Shown here: positions 1 through 6,460 of the stretch, piece after piece | Position numbering within the stretch: the first letter of the stretch is position 1 | Layout: each line of letters begins with the position of its first letter | Assembly: GCF_021044795.1 (NCBI RefSeq) | Contig: NZ_JAJNOP010000035.1 | Origin: Acidaminococcus hominis | GTDB taxonomy: Bacteria > Bacillota > Negativicutes > Acidaminococcales > Acidaminococcaceae | DNA length: 20,312 nucleotides | Strand: one strand, 5' to 3' | Translations under genes and position numbers: made by a program | Notes under the pieces: model-generated | Seen by the model: only the letters and a program-made list of their open reading frames with translations | What the model was told of the DNA's origin: nothing | Database searches by the model: none

Positions 1-47
1 TTGACAGCCTTTAATTTATCCTCTGCACTGACTTTCGATATAGACAT
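1..47 (-). CDS. N-terminal fragment of a leftward gene, possibly an IS3-type transposase orfA
   Basis: Only 15 codons are visible (MSISKVSAEDKLKAV), running off the left edge. A good Shine-Dalgarno (AAAGGAGAG) sits 8 bases before the ATG, so this is a genuine start. The sequence resembles the beginning of helix-turn-helix OrfA subunits of IS3-like elements, which often open with a short leader followed by EKLxAV. That assignment is tentative because the diagnostic HTH lies outside the window. Bases 48-191 to its right carry no convincing gene and may contain the end of the element, but no terminal inverted repeat can be defined from one side. Confidence 0.4.
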   Translation of the reverse strand, partial: MSISKVSAEDKLKAV

Positions 48-191
48 TTTACATACTCTCCTTTCAACGAATCCAGGAGGTTTAACTATATGCCAGTCTA
101 CTTTATTCATAGCATACCAGCGTGAAGGAGGTGGGGACCGCAGGGCCTCGGAGAAAGTTTTGAGGTTTGGATACGGCTAAAACGAACAATA

Positions 192-231
192 AAAATGGCT
201 TGCGAACTCAAACTAGTTCGCAAGCCATTTT
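192..231. terminator. Bidirectional intrinsic terminator downstream of ohrR
   Basis: A perfect 17-bp stem (192-208 with 215-231) closes a 6-base loop and is flanked by A runs on the left and T runs on the right. It therefore reads as a rho-independent terminator on both strands. On the minus strand it follows the ohrR stop codon by about 30 bases. On the plus strand it would block transcription coming from the IS-like region. Confidence 0.85.
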
Positions 232-261
232 TTCACAGCCCCTTTTTTGCTGCCGGTCAAC

Positions 262-720
262 TTAGGAATCCAGGGCAGCAATCAGGGCATAGAGTTCTTT
301 TTTCAGTTGGGCCATTTCCTCCGGGGAAAAGAGGGTTCCCTTTTGGTTCAATTTGCAGGTCATGGCGTGGGGAATGGTTTTGGCCTTGTCCCGGAGCGCC
401 AGGCCCTGGTCCGTAAGGGCGGCAATAAGGTTCCGTTCGTCCTGGGGGTCCCGATAGCGGCGGATATAACCGGCGGCCTCCAGCTTTTTTAACACTGGGG
501 TCAGAGTACCGGAATCCAGGTACAGGCGTTTTCCCAGCTGGTGCATGGAAATCTCCTTTTCTTCCCACAGGACCATCAGCGTCACGTACTGGGCGTAGGT
601 CAGGTCCAGGGCTTTGAGCAGGGGATGGTAGGCCGCCACAATTTTTCGGGCTGCGGCGTAGAGGGGGAAGCACAGCTGGTTTTGCAGCAGCAGGCCGGCG
701 TATTCGTTTTCTGAGGTCAT
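262..720 (-). CDS. ohrR: MarR-family organic hydroperoxide-sensing repressor, OhrR type
   Basis: 152-residue winged-helix repressor. The N-terminal QNQLCFPLYAAAR (13-25) matches the OhrR signature, with the peroxidatic sensor Cys at residue 17. The recognition-helix segment LYLDSGTLTPVLKKLE (66-81) and wing DPQDERN (91-97) are typical of OhrR. A second Cys lies at residue 122, 105 residues after the first. That is the spacing of the reactive and resolving cysteines in two-Cys OhrR of Xanthomonas (C22/C127), whereas B. subtilis OhrR is a one-Cys sensor. OhrR normally represses ohr, but here the divergent partner is a glutathione peroxidase. Start choice: ATG at 718-720 has AAGGTG six bases upstream; an in-frame GTG at 727-729, three codons earlier, has AAAGGA six bases upstream and is an equally plausible start. 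Confidence 0.88.
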   Translation of the reverse strand: MTSENEYAGLLLQNQLCFPLYAAARKIVAAYHPLLKALDLTYAQYVTLMVLWEEKEISMHQLGKRLYLDSGTLTPVLKKLEAAGYIRRYRDPQDERNLIAALTDQGLALRDKAKTIPHAMTCKLNQKGTLFSPEEMAQLKKELYALIAALDS

Positions 721-755
721 GGCAATCACCTTGCATCCTTTCGTTGTTTAGAATT

Positions 756-784
756 ATTGTAACGGATAAAATTTATCACGTCAA
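756..784 (-). promoter_or_regulatory. Sigma-A-type promoter for ohrR
   Basis: Reading leftward, TTGACG (plus-strand CGTCAA, 779-784) and TACAAT (plus-strand ATTGTA, 756-761) are separated by exactly 17 bp. The -35 overlaps the OhrR-box-like sequence at 781-795, consistent with autorepression. Confidence 0.7.
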
Positions 785-825
785 ATTAAATTTTAAAAAA
801 TAGTATTTGACAAAATTAAATAACA
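781..825. promoter_or_regulatory. Two candidate OhrR operators in the divergent promoter region
   Basis: Bases 781-795 agree at 12 of 15 positions with the B. subtilis-type OhrR box as I remember it (TACAATTAAATTGTA). A second copy of the core AAATTAAAT begins exactly 30 bp later (783-791 and 813-821). The second copy is a weaker match (10 of 15 over 811-825). The first copy overlaps the ohrR -35 and the second lies between the gpx -35 and -10, so one protein could control both directions. AT-richness lowers the specificity of the match. Confidence 0.5.
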
Positions 826-834
826 CGTTATAAT
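807..834 (+). promoter_or_regulatory. Consensus sigma-A-type promoter for gpx
   Basis: TTGACA (807-812) and TATAAT (829-834) are both perfect consensus hexamers with a 16-bp spacer. The predicted transcript would have an 80-base leader that includes a small hairpin (7-bp stem 880-886 with 890-896). Confidence 0.8.
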
Positions 835-922
835 AAAGACAGAAAGTGATTAGCAGAAAGTCAGCCAAACAAAAAGCGGAGCTGCGGTGCGCAGCTGCCG
901 GAACCTGTAAGGAGGATTTGTA

Positions 923-1468
923 ATGAACGTATATGATTTTGTTGTTAAAAATAAAAAAGGTGAAGACGTTTCTTTGAAGGATTACCAGGGCAAGGTGCTG
1001 CTGATTGTGAACACTGCCAGCAAATGCGGTTTTACGCCCCAATTTAAGGAACTGGAAGAACTGTACAAGAAGTATCAGGACAAGGGCTTGGAAATCCTGG
1101 GCTTTCCCTGCAACCAGTTTGCCGAACAGGATCCTGGCACCAATGATGAAATTGAACATTTCTGCCGGGTAAACTACGGGGTTACCTTCAAGATTTTTGC
1201 CAAAGGCGATGTGCGGGGCGAAAATGCCCAGCCGCTGTTCAAGTACCTGACCCAGCAAAAGGGCTTCAAGGGCTTTGATATGAGCCATCCTGTGGCTGCC
1301 GGCCTGGTGGATGCCCTGAAGAACCACTTCCCGTCCTACCTGGAAGGGGACGGCATCAAATGGAACTTCACCAAGTTCCTGATTGACCGCAGCGGCAATG
1401 TGGTGGAACGGTATGAACCCACCACGGTTCCTTCTGCCATCGCTGCCGATATCGAAAAATTGCTGTAA
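923..1468 (+). CDS. gpx: Glutathione peroxidase-family thiol peroxidase (Cys type)
   Basis: 181-residue thioredoxin-fold peroxidase. Visible family motifs are NTASKCGFT (30-38) with peroxidatic Cys35, FPCNQFAEQDPG (61-72) with the conserved Gln69, and WNFTKFL (147-153) with Trp147 and Asn148. Together these give the Cys/Gln/Trp/Asn active-site set. Cys81 sits where two-Cys, thioredoxin-dependent members carry their resolving cysteine, so thioredoxin rather than glutathione is the likely reductant (inference). It is slightly longer than the usual ~160 residues. GGAGG lies seven bases before the ATG. It is transcribed divergently from ohrR, which suggests induction by organic or lipid hydroperoxides. 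Confidence 0.93.
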   Translation: MNVYDFVVKNKKGEDVSLKDYQGKVLLIVNTASKCGFTPQFKELEELYKKYQDKGLEILGFPCNQFAEQDPGTNDEIEHFCRVNYGVTFKIFAKGDVRGENAQPLFKYLTQQKGFKGFDMSHPVAAGLVDALKNHFPSYLEGDGIKWNFTKFLIDRSGNVVERYEPTTVPSAIAADIEKLL

Positions 1469-1476
1469 ACGTTGCG

Positions 1477-1517
1477 AAGACTGCATTCTGGGGTACGCCT
1501 GGGATGCAGTCTTTTTT
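1477..1517 (+). terminator. Intrinsic terminator after gpx
   Basis: A 10-bp perfect stem (1477-1486 with 1504-1513) is followed by a run of six T. It begins eight bases after the gpx stop codon. Confidence 0.85.
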
Positions 1518-1555
1518 GTCTGGAAGGGAGCAGGGTAGGATACCCTGAGCGTACA

Positions 1556-1606
1556 CTGTATACAGTATTTTAAGTACTTCGTATCTTTTAAAAAGTATAC
1601 AGTATT
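1556..1606 (+). repeat. 12-bp direct repeats with a palindromic core upstream of ddh
   Basis: GTATACAGTATT occurs at 1558-1569 and again at 1595-1606, 37 bp apart. The first copy is embedded in a 12-bp perfect palindrome, ACTGTATACAGT (1555-1566). Both copies lie upstream of the ddh -35. The arrangement looks like paired operator sites for a dimeric regulator; TGTATACA-centred sites are seen with some GntR-family regulators, but no regulator is identified here. Confidence 0.55.
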
Positions 1607-1632
1607 ATTTGCGTTACAATCGGTTTAAAATA

Positions 1633-1661
1633 TTTACAAATAAACGCAATACGTGTATAAT
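1633..1661 (+). promoter_or_regulatory. Promoter for ddh
   Basis: TTTACA (1633-1638), a 17-bp spacer and a perfect TATAAT (1656-1661). The -35 lies between the arms of a 7-bp inverted repeat, TTGCGTT (1609-1615) and AACGCAA (1643-1649), which may be an additional protein-binding site. Confidence 0.7.
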
Positions 1662-1704
1662 GCAAAACGTGTTCACTAGATTATACAAAAGGAAGGTTGA
1701 TCAT

Positions 1705-2691
1705 ATGACAGTGCAAATCGGTATTTTAGGTTATGGTAATATTGGCAGAGGGGTGGAAACAGCTCTCTTGGATAACCCGGATGTAAAGCTGGCTGCGGTA
1801 TTTACCCGGCGTGACCCGGCTCAGGTGAAAATTGCTACGGCAGGGGTGCCTGTAGTTTCTGTTAACGACATTGCCCAATGGACGGACAAAATCGACGTGC
1901 TGGTCCTGGCCGGTGGTTCTGCTACCGATCTGCCTGTACAAACTCCTAAATACGCTTCCTTGTTTAATGTCATCGATACCTTTGACACCCATGCCCATAT
2001 TCCTCAGCATTTTGCTGCAGTAGATGCAGCTGCCAAGGCTGCCGGCAAGGTGGCTATGATTTCTGTAGGCTGGGATCCGGGCCTGTTTTCCCTGGCACGG
2101 TTGTATGGCAACGTACTGCTGCCGGACGGCAAGGATTATACCTTCTGGGGCAAGGGCGTATCCCAAGGCCACTCTGATGCCATTCGCCGGATTAAAGGGG
2201 TAAAGAACGGCAAACAATACACCATTCCTGTGGAGGCAGCCCTGGAAGCGGTAAGAGCCGGCAAGAATCCGGAACTGACCACCCGGCAGAAACATACCCG
2301 GGAATGCTTCGTGGTGCTGGAAGAAGGCGCTGATGCTGCCAAGGTGGAAGAGGAAATCAAAACCATGCCCAACTACTTCTCCGATTACGATACTACGGTA
2401 CACTTCATCTCGGAAGAAGAATTCAACAAAAATCACCAGGGCTTTGCCCATGGCGGTTTCGTATTCCGTTCCGGCAAAACTGGCGTGAACAAGGAAAACA
2501 ACCACGTGATCGAATACCGGCTGACCTTGGATTCCAACCCGGAATTCACCGCTCATGCAGTGATTGCCTATGTAAGAGCCCTGGCACGGCTGGCCAAGGA
2601 AGGGGCAACGGGCTGCAAGACTGTATTCGATATTGCTCCTGCTTATTTGAGCCCTCTCAGCGGCGAAGAACTGCGGGCCAAGATGCTGTAA
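1705..2691 (+). CDS. ddh: meso-Diaminopimelate D-dehydrogenase
   Basis: 328 residues, close to the ~320-residue Corynebacterium enzyme. It catalyses the NADPH-dependent one-step reductive amination of tetrahydrodipicolinate to meso-DAP (EC 1.4.1.16), for lysine and peptidoglycan. The N-terminal Rossmann motif GILGYGNIGRG is at residues 6-16. Further signature segments shared with the Corynebacterium enzyme are GSATDLP, IDTFDTH, GWDPGLFS, FWGKGVSQGHSDAIRRI and, near the C-terminus, HVIEYRLTLDSNPEFTA. Start: ATG 1705 follows GGAAGG at normal spacing; the frame is open further upstream to 1609, but that stretch contains the promoter and is not conserved family sequence. It is a single-gene unit with its own promoter and terminator. 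Confidence 0.95.
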   Translation: MTVQIGILGYGNIGRGVETALLDNPDVKLAAVFTRRDPAQVKIATAGVPVVSVNDIAQWTDKIDVLVLAGGSATDLPVQTPKYASLFNVIDTFDTHAHIPQHFAAVDAAAKAAGKVAMISVGWDPGLFSLARLYGNVLLPDGKDYTFWGKGVSQGHSDAIRRIKGVKNGKQYTIPVEAALEAVRAGKNPELTTRQKHTRECFVVLEEGADAAKVEEEIKTMPNYFSDYDTTVHFISEEEFNKNHQGFAHGGFVFRSGKTGVNKENNHVIEYRLTLDSNPEFTAHAVIAYVRALARLAKEGATGCKTVFDIAPAYLSPLSGEELRAKML

Positions 2692-2751
2692 AGCAACGAA
2701 AAAGAAAATCCGGCTTTCCTTTGGGAGAGCCGGATTTTTTTCGTTGCTTTA
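2689..2751 (+). terminator. Nested double-stem terminator after ddh
   Basis: An inner 9-bp GC-rich stem (2707-2715 with 2728-2736) is followed by T7. An outer perfect 15-bp stem (2689-2703 with 2737-2751) begins at the ddh stop codon itself. The inner hairpin plus T-run is a canonical terminator. The outer stem would only form after readthrough. Confidence 0.85.
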
Positions 2752-2770
2752 TAGGAGATTCAGGGCAAAC

Positions 2771-2800
2771 AAAAAAGACAGCAACCGAAGTTACTGTCTT
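2771..2800 (-). terminator. Intrinsic terminator for tRNA-Pro
   Basis: On the minus strand an 11-bp stem with one G-U pair closes a UUCG tetraloop (plus-strand CGAA at 2786-2789) and runs into a U tract (plus-strand A6 from 2771). It starts 11 bases after the CCA end of the tRNA. Confidence 0.85.
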
Positions 2801-2811
2801 ATTTTTTAAGA

Positions 2812-2888
2812 TGGTCGGGGCGACAGGATTCGAACCTGCGGCCTCCTAGTCCCGAACCAGGCGCGCTACCAAACTGCGCTACGCCCCG
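2812..2888 (-). tRNA. tRNA-Pro (anticodon CGG)
   Basis: 77 nt including an encoded CCA end. The acceptor stem pairs CGGGGCG with CGCCCCG, the discriminator is A, and the anticodon loop TTCGGGA is closed by a CCTGG/CTAGG stem, giving anticodon CGG for CCG codons. The T arm carries the GGTTCGAATCC motif. It lies 32 bases downstream of the DUF4127 gene on the same strand, but has its own consensus promoter. Confidence 0.97.
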
Positions 2889-2903
2889 ACAACACATTAA
2901 TAG

Positions 2904-2932
2904 ATTATAAAGGCTATTCCTTAATTTGTCAA
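2904..2932 (-). promoter_or_regulatory. Perfect-consensus promoter for tRNA-Pro, inside the 3' end of the upstream gene
   Basis: On the minus strand TTGACA (plus-strand 2927-2932) and TATAAT (2904-2909) are separated by 17 bp. The -35 hexamer is also the Leu-Thr codon pair just before the last codon of the DUF4127 gene. Initiation would fall a few bases before the mature tRNA 5' end. Confidence 0.85.
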
Positions 2933-4570
2933 TTGGTATTTGCCAAAATCTTGATAAATTTTTAAGCGGATTTCAAAGGGCCTCTCCCAGGGGAGGCCTA
3001 CGGTAAAGTCCGCGTTTTGCAGGTAGTAGGCGTCGGTTCCGTCCTGGTAGTAGGGATATTTCCGGCAGTACCACAGCAGCAGCTTGTTGTAGATGCCCAG
3101 TTCCCGGGCAATGTAGAACAGGGTCTGCCGGGCGTAGGGGTCGGCGTCCTGGGGATTTACTCCGTTAAGGTCCTGGAGCTCGGCCATGTGGGGGCGAATC
3201 AGCTTCTGGTAGGCCCAGTCGTCCAGGAACCGGGCGTAGTTGAAGCGGAAGTTGGCGCTGTACAGGCCGGGCAGCTGGTCCTTGGGCAGGCGCTTTGCCT
3301 GGCCGGTGACAATGGTGCCCTGGGCTGCGGCGGTGCCAATGGAATTGGAAGCCGTATTCCAGCCGGAATAGGACAGCAGCTGGGGCAGGGGCGTGCCATT
3401 GGCCGCCAGGTGGGGCAGGATGCAGTCCCCGGCTGCAAAGCGGGTGGACAGGTCCACCAGGGCTACGGGTTTTTGGGTCATGAGCAGTTTGATATTCTCA
3501 GCAATTTGGGTGTAGTTTTCCTTCTTTTCGCTGCCGCAGTGGATGAACAGCACAAAATCCGCCTGGTCCAGGGAATCCGTTTCCACGCCGCCTGCCAGCT
3601 GAATCTTGTCCGAAGCAATCTGGCCCAGGGTCTGGGGCACAAAGTGGAGGGTGTAGTCCCGCATTTCGGGGGTGCCGTACATTACCTTGATTTTGGGCTG
3701 CCAGTGATTGCTGCGGGTGTAGATCCGAGAAATGGCCAGGGCCCCCAGCTCATCGGCTCCCTGGGAGGTATAGATGGGGGGATGTTCGTCGTATTCCTTG
3801 AGGTAGGCTGTAGCGTTGTGCCGGTTATGGTTGGGCAGGCCGTAGGGCTGGGCGTCGTCCTGACCGATGACCAGGTCCGTGAGGTTTTCTTCTGTAACGA
3901 ACTGGATCAGTTCCTGGTTCAGCCGGTCGTTGTTCTGGTACAGGGTAATGTATTTCCACTTCAAATCCATGGGAATCAGGGCCTTGACTTCTTCGTACAG
4001 GGCATGGTCATAGGGCAGGCCCTGGAGCTTTTTGTCCATGTTGATGGTCCAGGTCATGAGATGCCACTGGTACCACCGGTCAGGGAGCACATGGTCGCTG
4101 ATCAGCAGCCGGGGGATGATGCTGTACAGGTAGTACTGCTTGTCCGGATAGGTTTCTTTTAAATCGGACAGGTAGGTGAACAGTTCCCCGGCCTTTTCTT
4201 CATCTACCTGGTGAATCCGGGAGTGGAGAAGACCGCCGAACAGGAGCAGGTCCGTGGAAATGATAGCTCCCTGCTGCTGGGGCAGCTGGGCTTCCAGCCA
4301 GGTTTTCAGGGCAGGAATATTGGCCGGCTTTTCGTACCAGTCCATGATATTGTCCGGAGGTGCGGTAACGGAAATCCCTGCCAGGGCACCCAGTTCCACG
4401 GTAAAGTCCCGGCAGGGCGGCCGGTTGTCAATGGGCAGCAGGGCCCAATGGGCTGTAGCTGGTATGGGCGGCGGTGTATAGTTCTCCCCCCGGGGCGCAA
4501 GGCGGCCGTGGAGCAGAAGGCCGGCTGCGGTGCAAAGCACTGCCAGGGCAAGCAGGGGTTTTCGTTTCAC
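2921..4570 (-). CDS. Exported DUF4127-family protein
   Basis: 549 residues. Residues 1-22 (basic MKRK, then a hydrophobic stretch) look like an uncleaved anchor or Sec signal; there is no clear lipobox, because Cys13 is preceded by Leu. The mature part has the blocks I associate with DUF4127: LLPIDNRPP (44-52), STDLLLFGGLLHSR (105-118), IGQDDAQPYG (235-244), GADELG (271-276) and YSGWNTASNSIGTA (401-414). The family has no established biochemical function that I can name. Conserved Asp/His/Gly-rich motifs suggest an enzyme acting outside the cytoplasm, which is inference. Start is GTG (4568-4570) with AAAGGAG eight bases upstream. A -10-like TATAAT lies on the minus strand at 4603-4608. No terminator separates it from tRNA-Pro, so its transcripts probably read through the tRNA. 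Confidence 0.85.
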   Translation of the reverse strand: MKRKPLLALAVLCTAAGLLLHGRLAPRGENYTPPPIPATAHWALLPIDNRPPCRDFTVELGALAGISVTAPPDNIMDWYEKPANIPALKTWLEAQLPQQQGAIISTDLLLFGGLLHSRIHQVDEEKAGELFTYLSDLKETYPDKQYYLYSIIPRLLISDHVLPDRWYQWHLMTWTINMDKKLQGLPYDHALYEEVKALIPMDLKWKYITLYQNNDRLNQELIQFVTEENLTDLVIGQDDAQPYGLPNHNRHNATAYLKEYDEHPPIYTSQGADELGALAISRIYTRSNHWQPKIKVMYGTPEMRDYTLHFVPQTLGQIASDKIQLAGGVETDSLDQADFVLFIHCGSEKKENYTQIAENIKLLMTQKPVALVDLSTRFAAGDCILPHLAANGTPLPQLLSYSGWNTASNSIGTAAAQGTIVTGQAKRLPKDQLPGLYSANFRFNYARFLDDWAYQKLIRPHMAELQDLNGVNPQDADPYARQTLFYIARELGIYNKLLLWYCRKYPYYQDGTDAYYLQNADFTVGLPWERPFEIRLKIYQDFGKYQLTN

Positions 4571-4602
4571 GGGGAAGGCTCCTTTTCTTATAGAATGGTA
4601 TC

Positions 4603-4608
4603 ATTATA
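4603..4608 (-). promoter_or_regulatory. Candidate -10 element for the DUF4127 gene
   Basis: A perfect minus-strand TATAAT lies 33 bases upstream of the GTG start. No good -35 hexamer is found at 16-18 bp, so the promoter is either weak or activator-dependent. Confidence 0.4.
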
Positions 4609-4701
4609 TCGTAAGTGCCAGAAAATGACTACACTTCCCCGGGAAAACGGGGGGAGGGGTGCAAAAAATTCCGCACAATTTGTGTACACCCAGGTTTTTT
4701 C

Positions 4702-4730
4702 TTGCACCAGGAACGGGTACAGTTTATAAT
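4702..4730 (+). promoter_or_regulatory. Promoter for rsmD-coaD
   Basis: TTGCAC (4702-4707), a 17-bp spacer and a perfect TATAAT (4725-4730), with the rsmD start 34 bases beyond. Confidence 0.75.
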
Positions 4731-4763
4731 TGATTTGATATCTCACGAAAGGAAGTGGCGCAG

Positions 4764-5318
4764 ATGCGCATTATTACCGGCAAGGCCAGGGGCCTGAAAC
4801 TGGTTACTCCCAAAAATTATCTGGTACGCCCCACTTCCGATAGGGTAAAGGAAGCCCTGTTTAGCATTATCCAGTCCCGGCTTCCTGGAGCAGTGGTGCT
4901 GGATGCCTTTGCGGGAACCGGCAATCTGGGCCTGGAAGCCTGGAGCCGGGGTGCAGCCAGTGTGGTGTATTTTGACAAGAGCCGGGAGAGCCTGAAACTG
5001 GTGAAGGCCAATGTGGAAAAGGCCCGGGCCCAGGAGGCGGTGCGGCTGATTCATACGGACGCCGTCAATGGCCTGGCTATATTGGAGCAGGAACACCAGC
5101 AGTTTGACCTGATTTTTTCGGACCCGCCCTACAACAAGGGCCTTAACGAGCTGGTGTACAAGGCACTGCTAAAGCGTCCGGTGCTGAAACCCGGCGGCCT
5201 TTTGGTGTTGGAACATTCCCTGGAAGAGGATCCAGCCCAATATGTGGAGGAAGGGACAGAAATCCGAACAGAAAAGTACGGAGACACGAAAATATCTTTA
5301 ATTAGGTGGAAATCGTAA
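4764..5318 (+). CDS. rsmD: 16S rRNA (guanine(966)-N2)-methyltransferase
   Basis: 184 residues, the usual length for RsmD, which methylates G966 of 16S rRNA from S-adenosylmethionine. Motifs: the N-terminal MRIITGKARGLKL, RPTSDRVKEALFS (22-34), SAM-binding VLDAFAGTGNLGLEA (45-59), and the catalytic DLIFSDPPYNKG (115-126) carrying DPPY in place of the generic NPPY. The start is ATG 4764, with AAAGGAAG at suitable spacing. A GTG three codons upstream would sit on top of that Shine-Dalgarno. It is followed by coaD, a conserved pairing across Firmicutes. Confidence 0.95.
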   Translation: MRIITGKARGLKLVTPKNYLVRPTSDRVKEALFSIIQSRLPGAVVLDAFAGTGNLGLEAWSRGAASVVYFDKSRESLKLVKANVEKARAQEAVRLIHTDAVNGLAILEQEHQQFDLIFSDPPYNKGLNELVYKALLKRPVLKPGGLLVLEHSLEEDPAQYVEEGTEIRTEKYGDTKISLIRWKS

Positions 5319-5335
5319 GCTGTTTTTGTTATAAT
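5307..5335 (+). promoter_or_regulatory. Possible internal promoter for coaD
   Basis: A perfect TATAAT (5330-5335) lies 17 bp after TGGAAA (5307-5312, 4 of 6 matches to consensus), straddling the rsmD stop codon. It would allow coaD and the following gene to be expressed independently of rsmD. Confidence 0.5.
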
Positions 5336-5372
5336 GAGATTTAGCAAATCTTGCTGCTATTGGAGGTTTAAC

Positions 5373-5858
5373 GTGCGGAAAGCCGTTTGTCCGGGTAGTT
5401 TTGACCCGGTTACCATGGGCCATTTGGATATTTTTGAACGAGCCAGCAAAATGTTTGACGAGCTGATTGTCAGCGTATTCGTCAACCCCGCCAAGGACAA
5501 AGCCATGTTTTCCATGGAAGAGCGGGTAGCCATGATCGAGAAAGCGACCGCCCACATCCCGAATATCCGGGTTACCAGTTTTTCAGGGCTTTTGAACGAG
5601 TTCTGCGAACAGGAAGGGGCCAAGTTTATTGTACGTGGCTTGCGGGCATTCACTGATTTTGAGTACGAATTCCAGCGCGCCCTGCTGATGAAGGAAATCG
5701 ATAAGAATTTGGAAACGGTCTTTATTATGACCAACGCGAAATATTCGTATCTCAGTTCTTCAGGGGTGCGGGAAATGGTGTATTTCGGCGGCAACATCAC
5801 CGGTTTTGTACCGGAATGTATTCAAAATGAAGTCATGCAGCGCGGAAAAGCTCGCTAA
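5373..5858 (+). CDS. coaD: Phosphopantetheine adenylyltransferase
   Basis: 161 residues, matching the family. It transfers AMP from ATP to 4'-phosphopantetheine, the penultimate step of coenzyme A synthesis. Seen: KAVCPGSFDPVTMGHLDI with the nucleotidyltransferase TxGH motif at 14-17, the substrate-contact segment RGLRAFTDFEYEFQ, and YLSSSGVREM as the ISSS-type ATP-binding motif. Start is GTG 5373, with TGGAGG at good spacing. The frame is open 13 codons further upstream, but that stretch contains the SD and no family sequence. CoA is the source of the phosphopantetheine arm for the ACP encoded later in the window. Confidence 0.95.
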   Translation: MRKAVCPGSFDPVTMGHLDIFERASKMFDELIVSVFVNPAKDKAMFSMEERVAMIEKATAHIPNIRVTSFSGLLNEFCEQEGAKFIVRGLRAFTDFEYEFQRALLMKEIDKNLETVFIMTNAKYSYLSSSGVREMVYFGGNITGFVPECIQNEVMQRGKAR

Positions 5859-5891
5859 TGATTTTCTCTATTACATTAAGGGAAGGGATAG

Positions 5892-6449
5892 ATGGTCATG
5901 GAATTAGACAAAATCTTGGACGAAATGGAAAGTATTCTGCAAGAGGGATTTCGGATTCCCTTAACCAGCAGATTGATTGTCAACGAAAATGAACTTACCA
6001 TGGTAATGGATAAGCTGCGGGCTGCTGTACCTCAGGAAATCAAGAGAGCCCACGACCTGCTGGAAGAACAAAAGAGCATTATCGAAAAATCCCGTACGGA
6101 AGCGGACCACATTGTGGAACAGGCTCATGCCGAAGGCAACCGGATTGTGGATTTGGCCAAGGCTGAAGCTGACCGCCTGGTACGCCAGGAAGAAGTGGTA
6201 AAAGCTGCGGAAAACAAGGCCAACCAGATTCTGGCTGAAGGCCAGCAGTATGACCACGATATGCGGGCTGCTGCGGAAGCTTATGCCAATAAGCTGCATA
6301 GTGAATCCATGCAGTATGCGGTAGATGTCTTCAGCTACCTGGAAGAAAACCTGAACAAGACCCTGAAAGCTGTTCAGGAAAATGGAGATGCCCTGAAGGC
6401 CTCCTATCCGGAAGATCATCGGATTGAATCCGGTACTGACAGAAAATAA
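5892..6449 (+). CDS. Coiled-coil protein of the coaD neighbourhood (often called 'ATPase'), function unknown
   Basis: 185 residues. A short N-terminal segment (about 1-50, including LDEMESILQEGFRIPLTSR) is followed by a long charged, Ala/Glu-rich coiled coil (about 45-165), reminiscent of DivIVA or ATP-synthase b-subunit stalks. I see no Walker A motif, so the common label 'ATPase' for this family is not supported by sequence. There is no signal peptide and no membrane segment, so it should be cytosolic. GGAAGG lies five bases before ATG 5892; an ATG two codons later is less well spaced. Proteins of this kind commonly follow coaD in Clostridia and Negativicutes. It is the last gene of the rsmD-coaD unit and precedes a terminator. 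Confidence 0.75.
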   Translation: MVMELDKILDEMESILQEGFRIPLTSRLIVNENELTMVMDKLRAAVPQEIKRAHDLLEEQKSIIEKSRTEADHIVEQAHAEGNRIVDLAKAEADRLVRQEEVVKAAENKANQILAEGQQYDHDMRAAAEAYANKLHSESMQYAVDVFSYLEENLNKTLKAVQENGDALKASYPEDHRIESGTDRK

Positions 6450-6460
6450 TAGGTAAAACA

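Noticed and set aside
90..125. 11-codon open frame starting at an ATG with a strong AGGAGG upstream
   Set aside because: It lies in the flank of an IS-like gene, is very short, and has no recognisable family or supporting context. The SD-like sequence may belong to the mobile element's end.
1609..1704. 32-codon N-terminal extension of ddh
   Set aside because: The stretch contains the -35 and -10 of the ddh promoter, and the conserved Rossmann start MTVQIGILGYGNIG begins at 1705 with its own Shine-Dalgarno.
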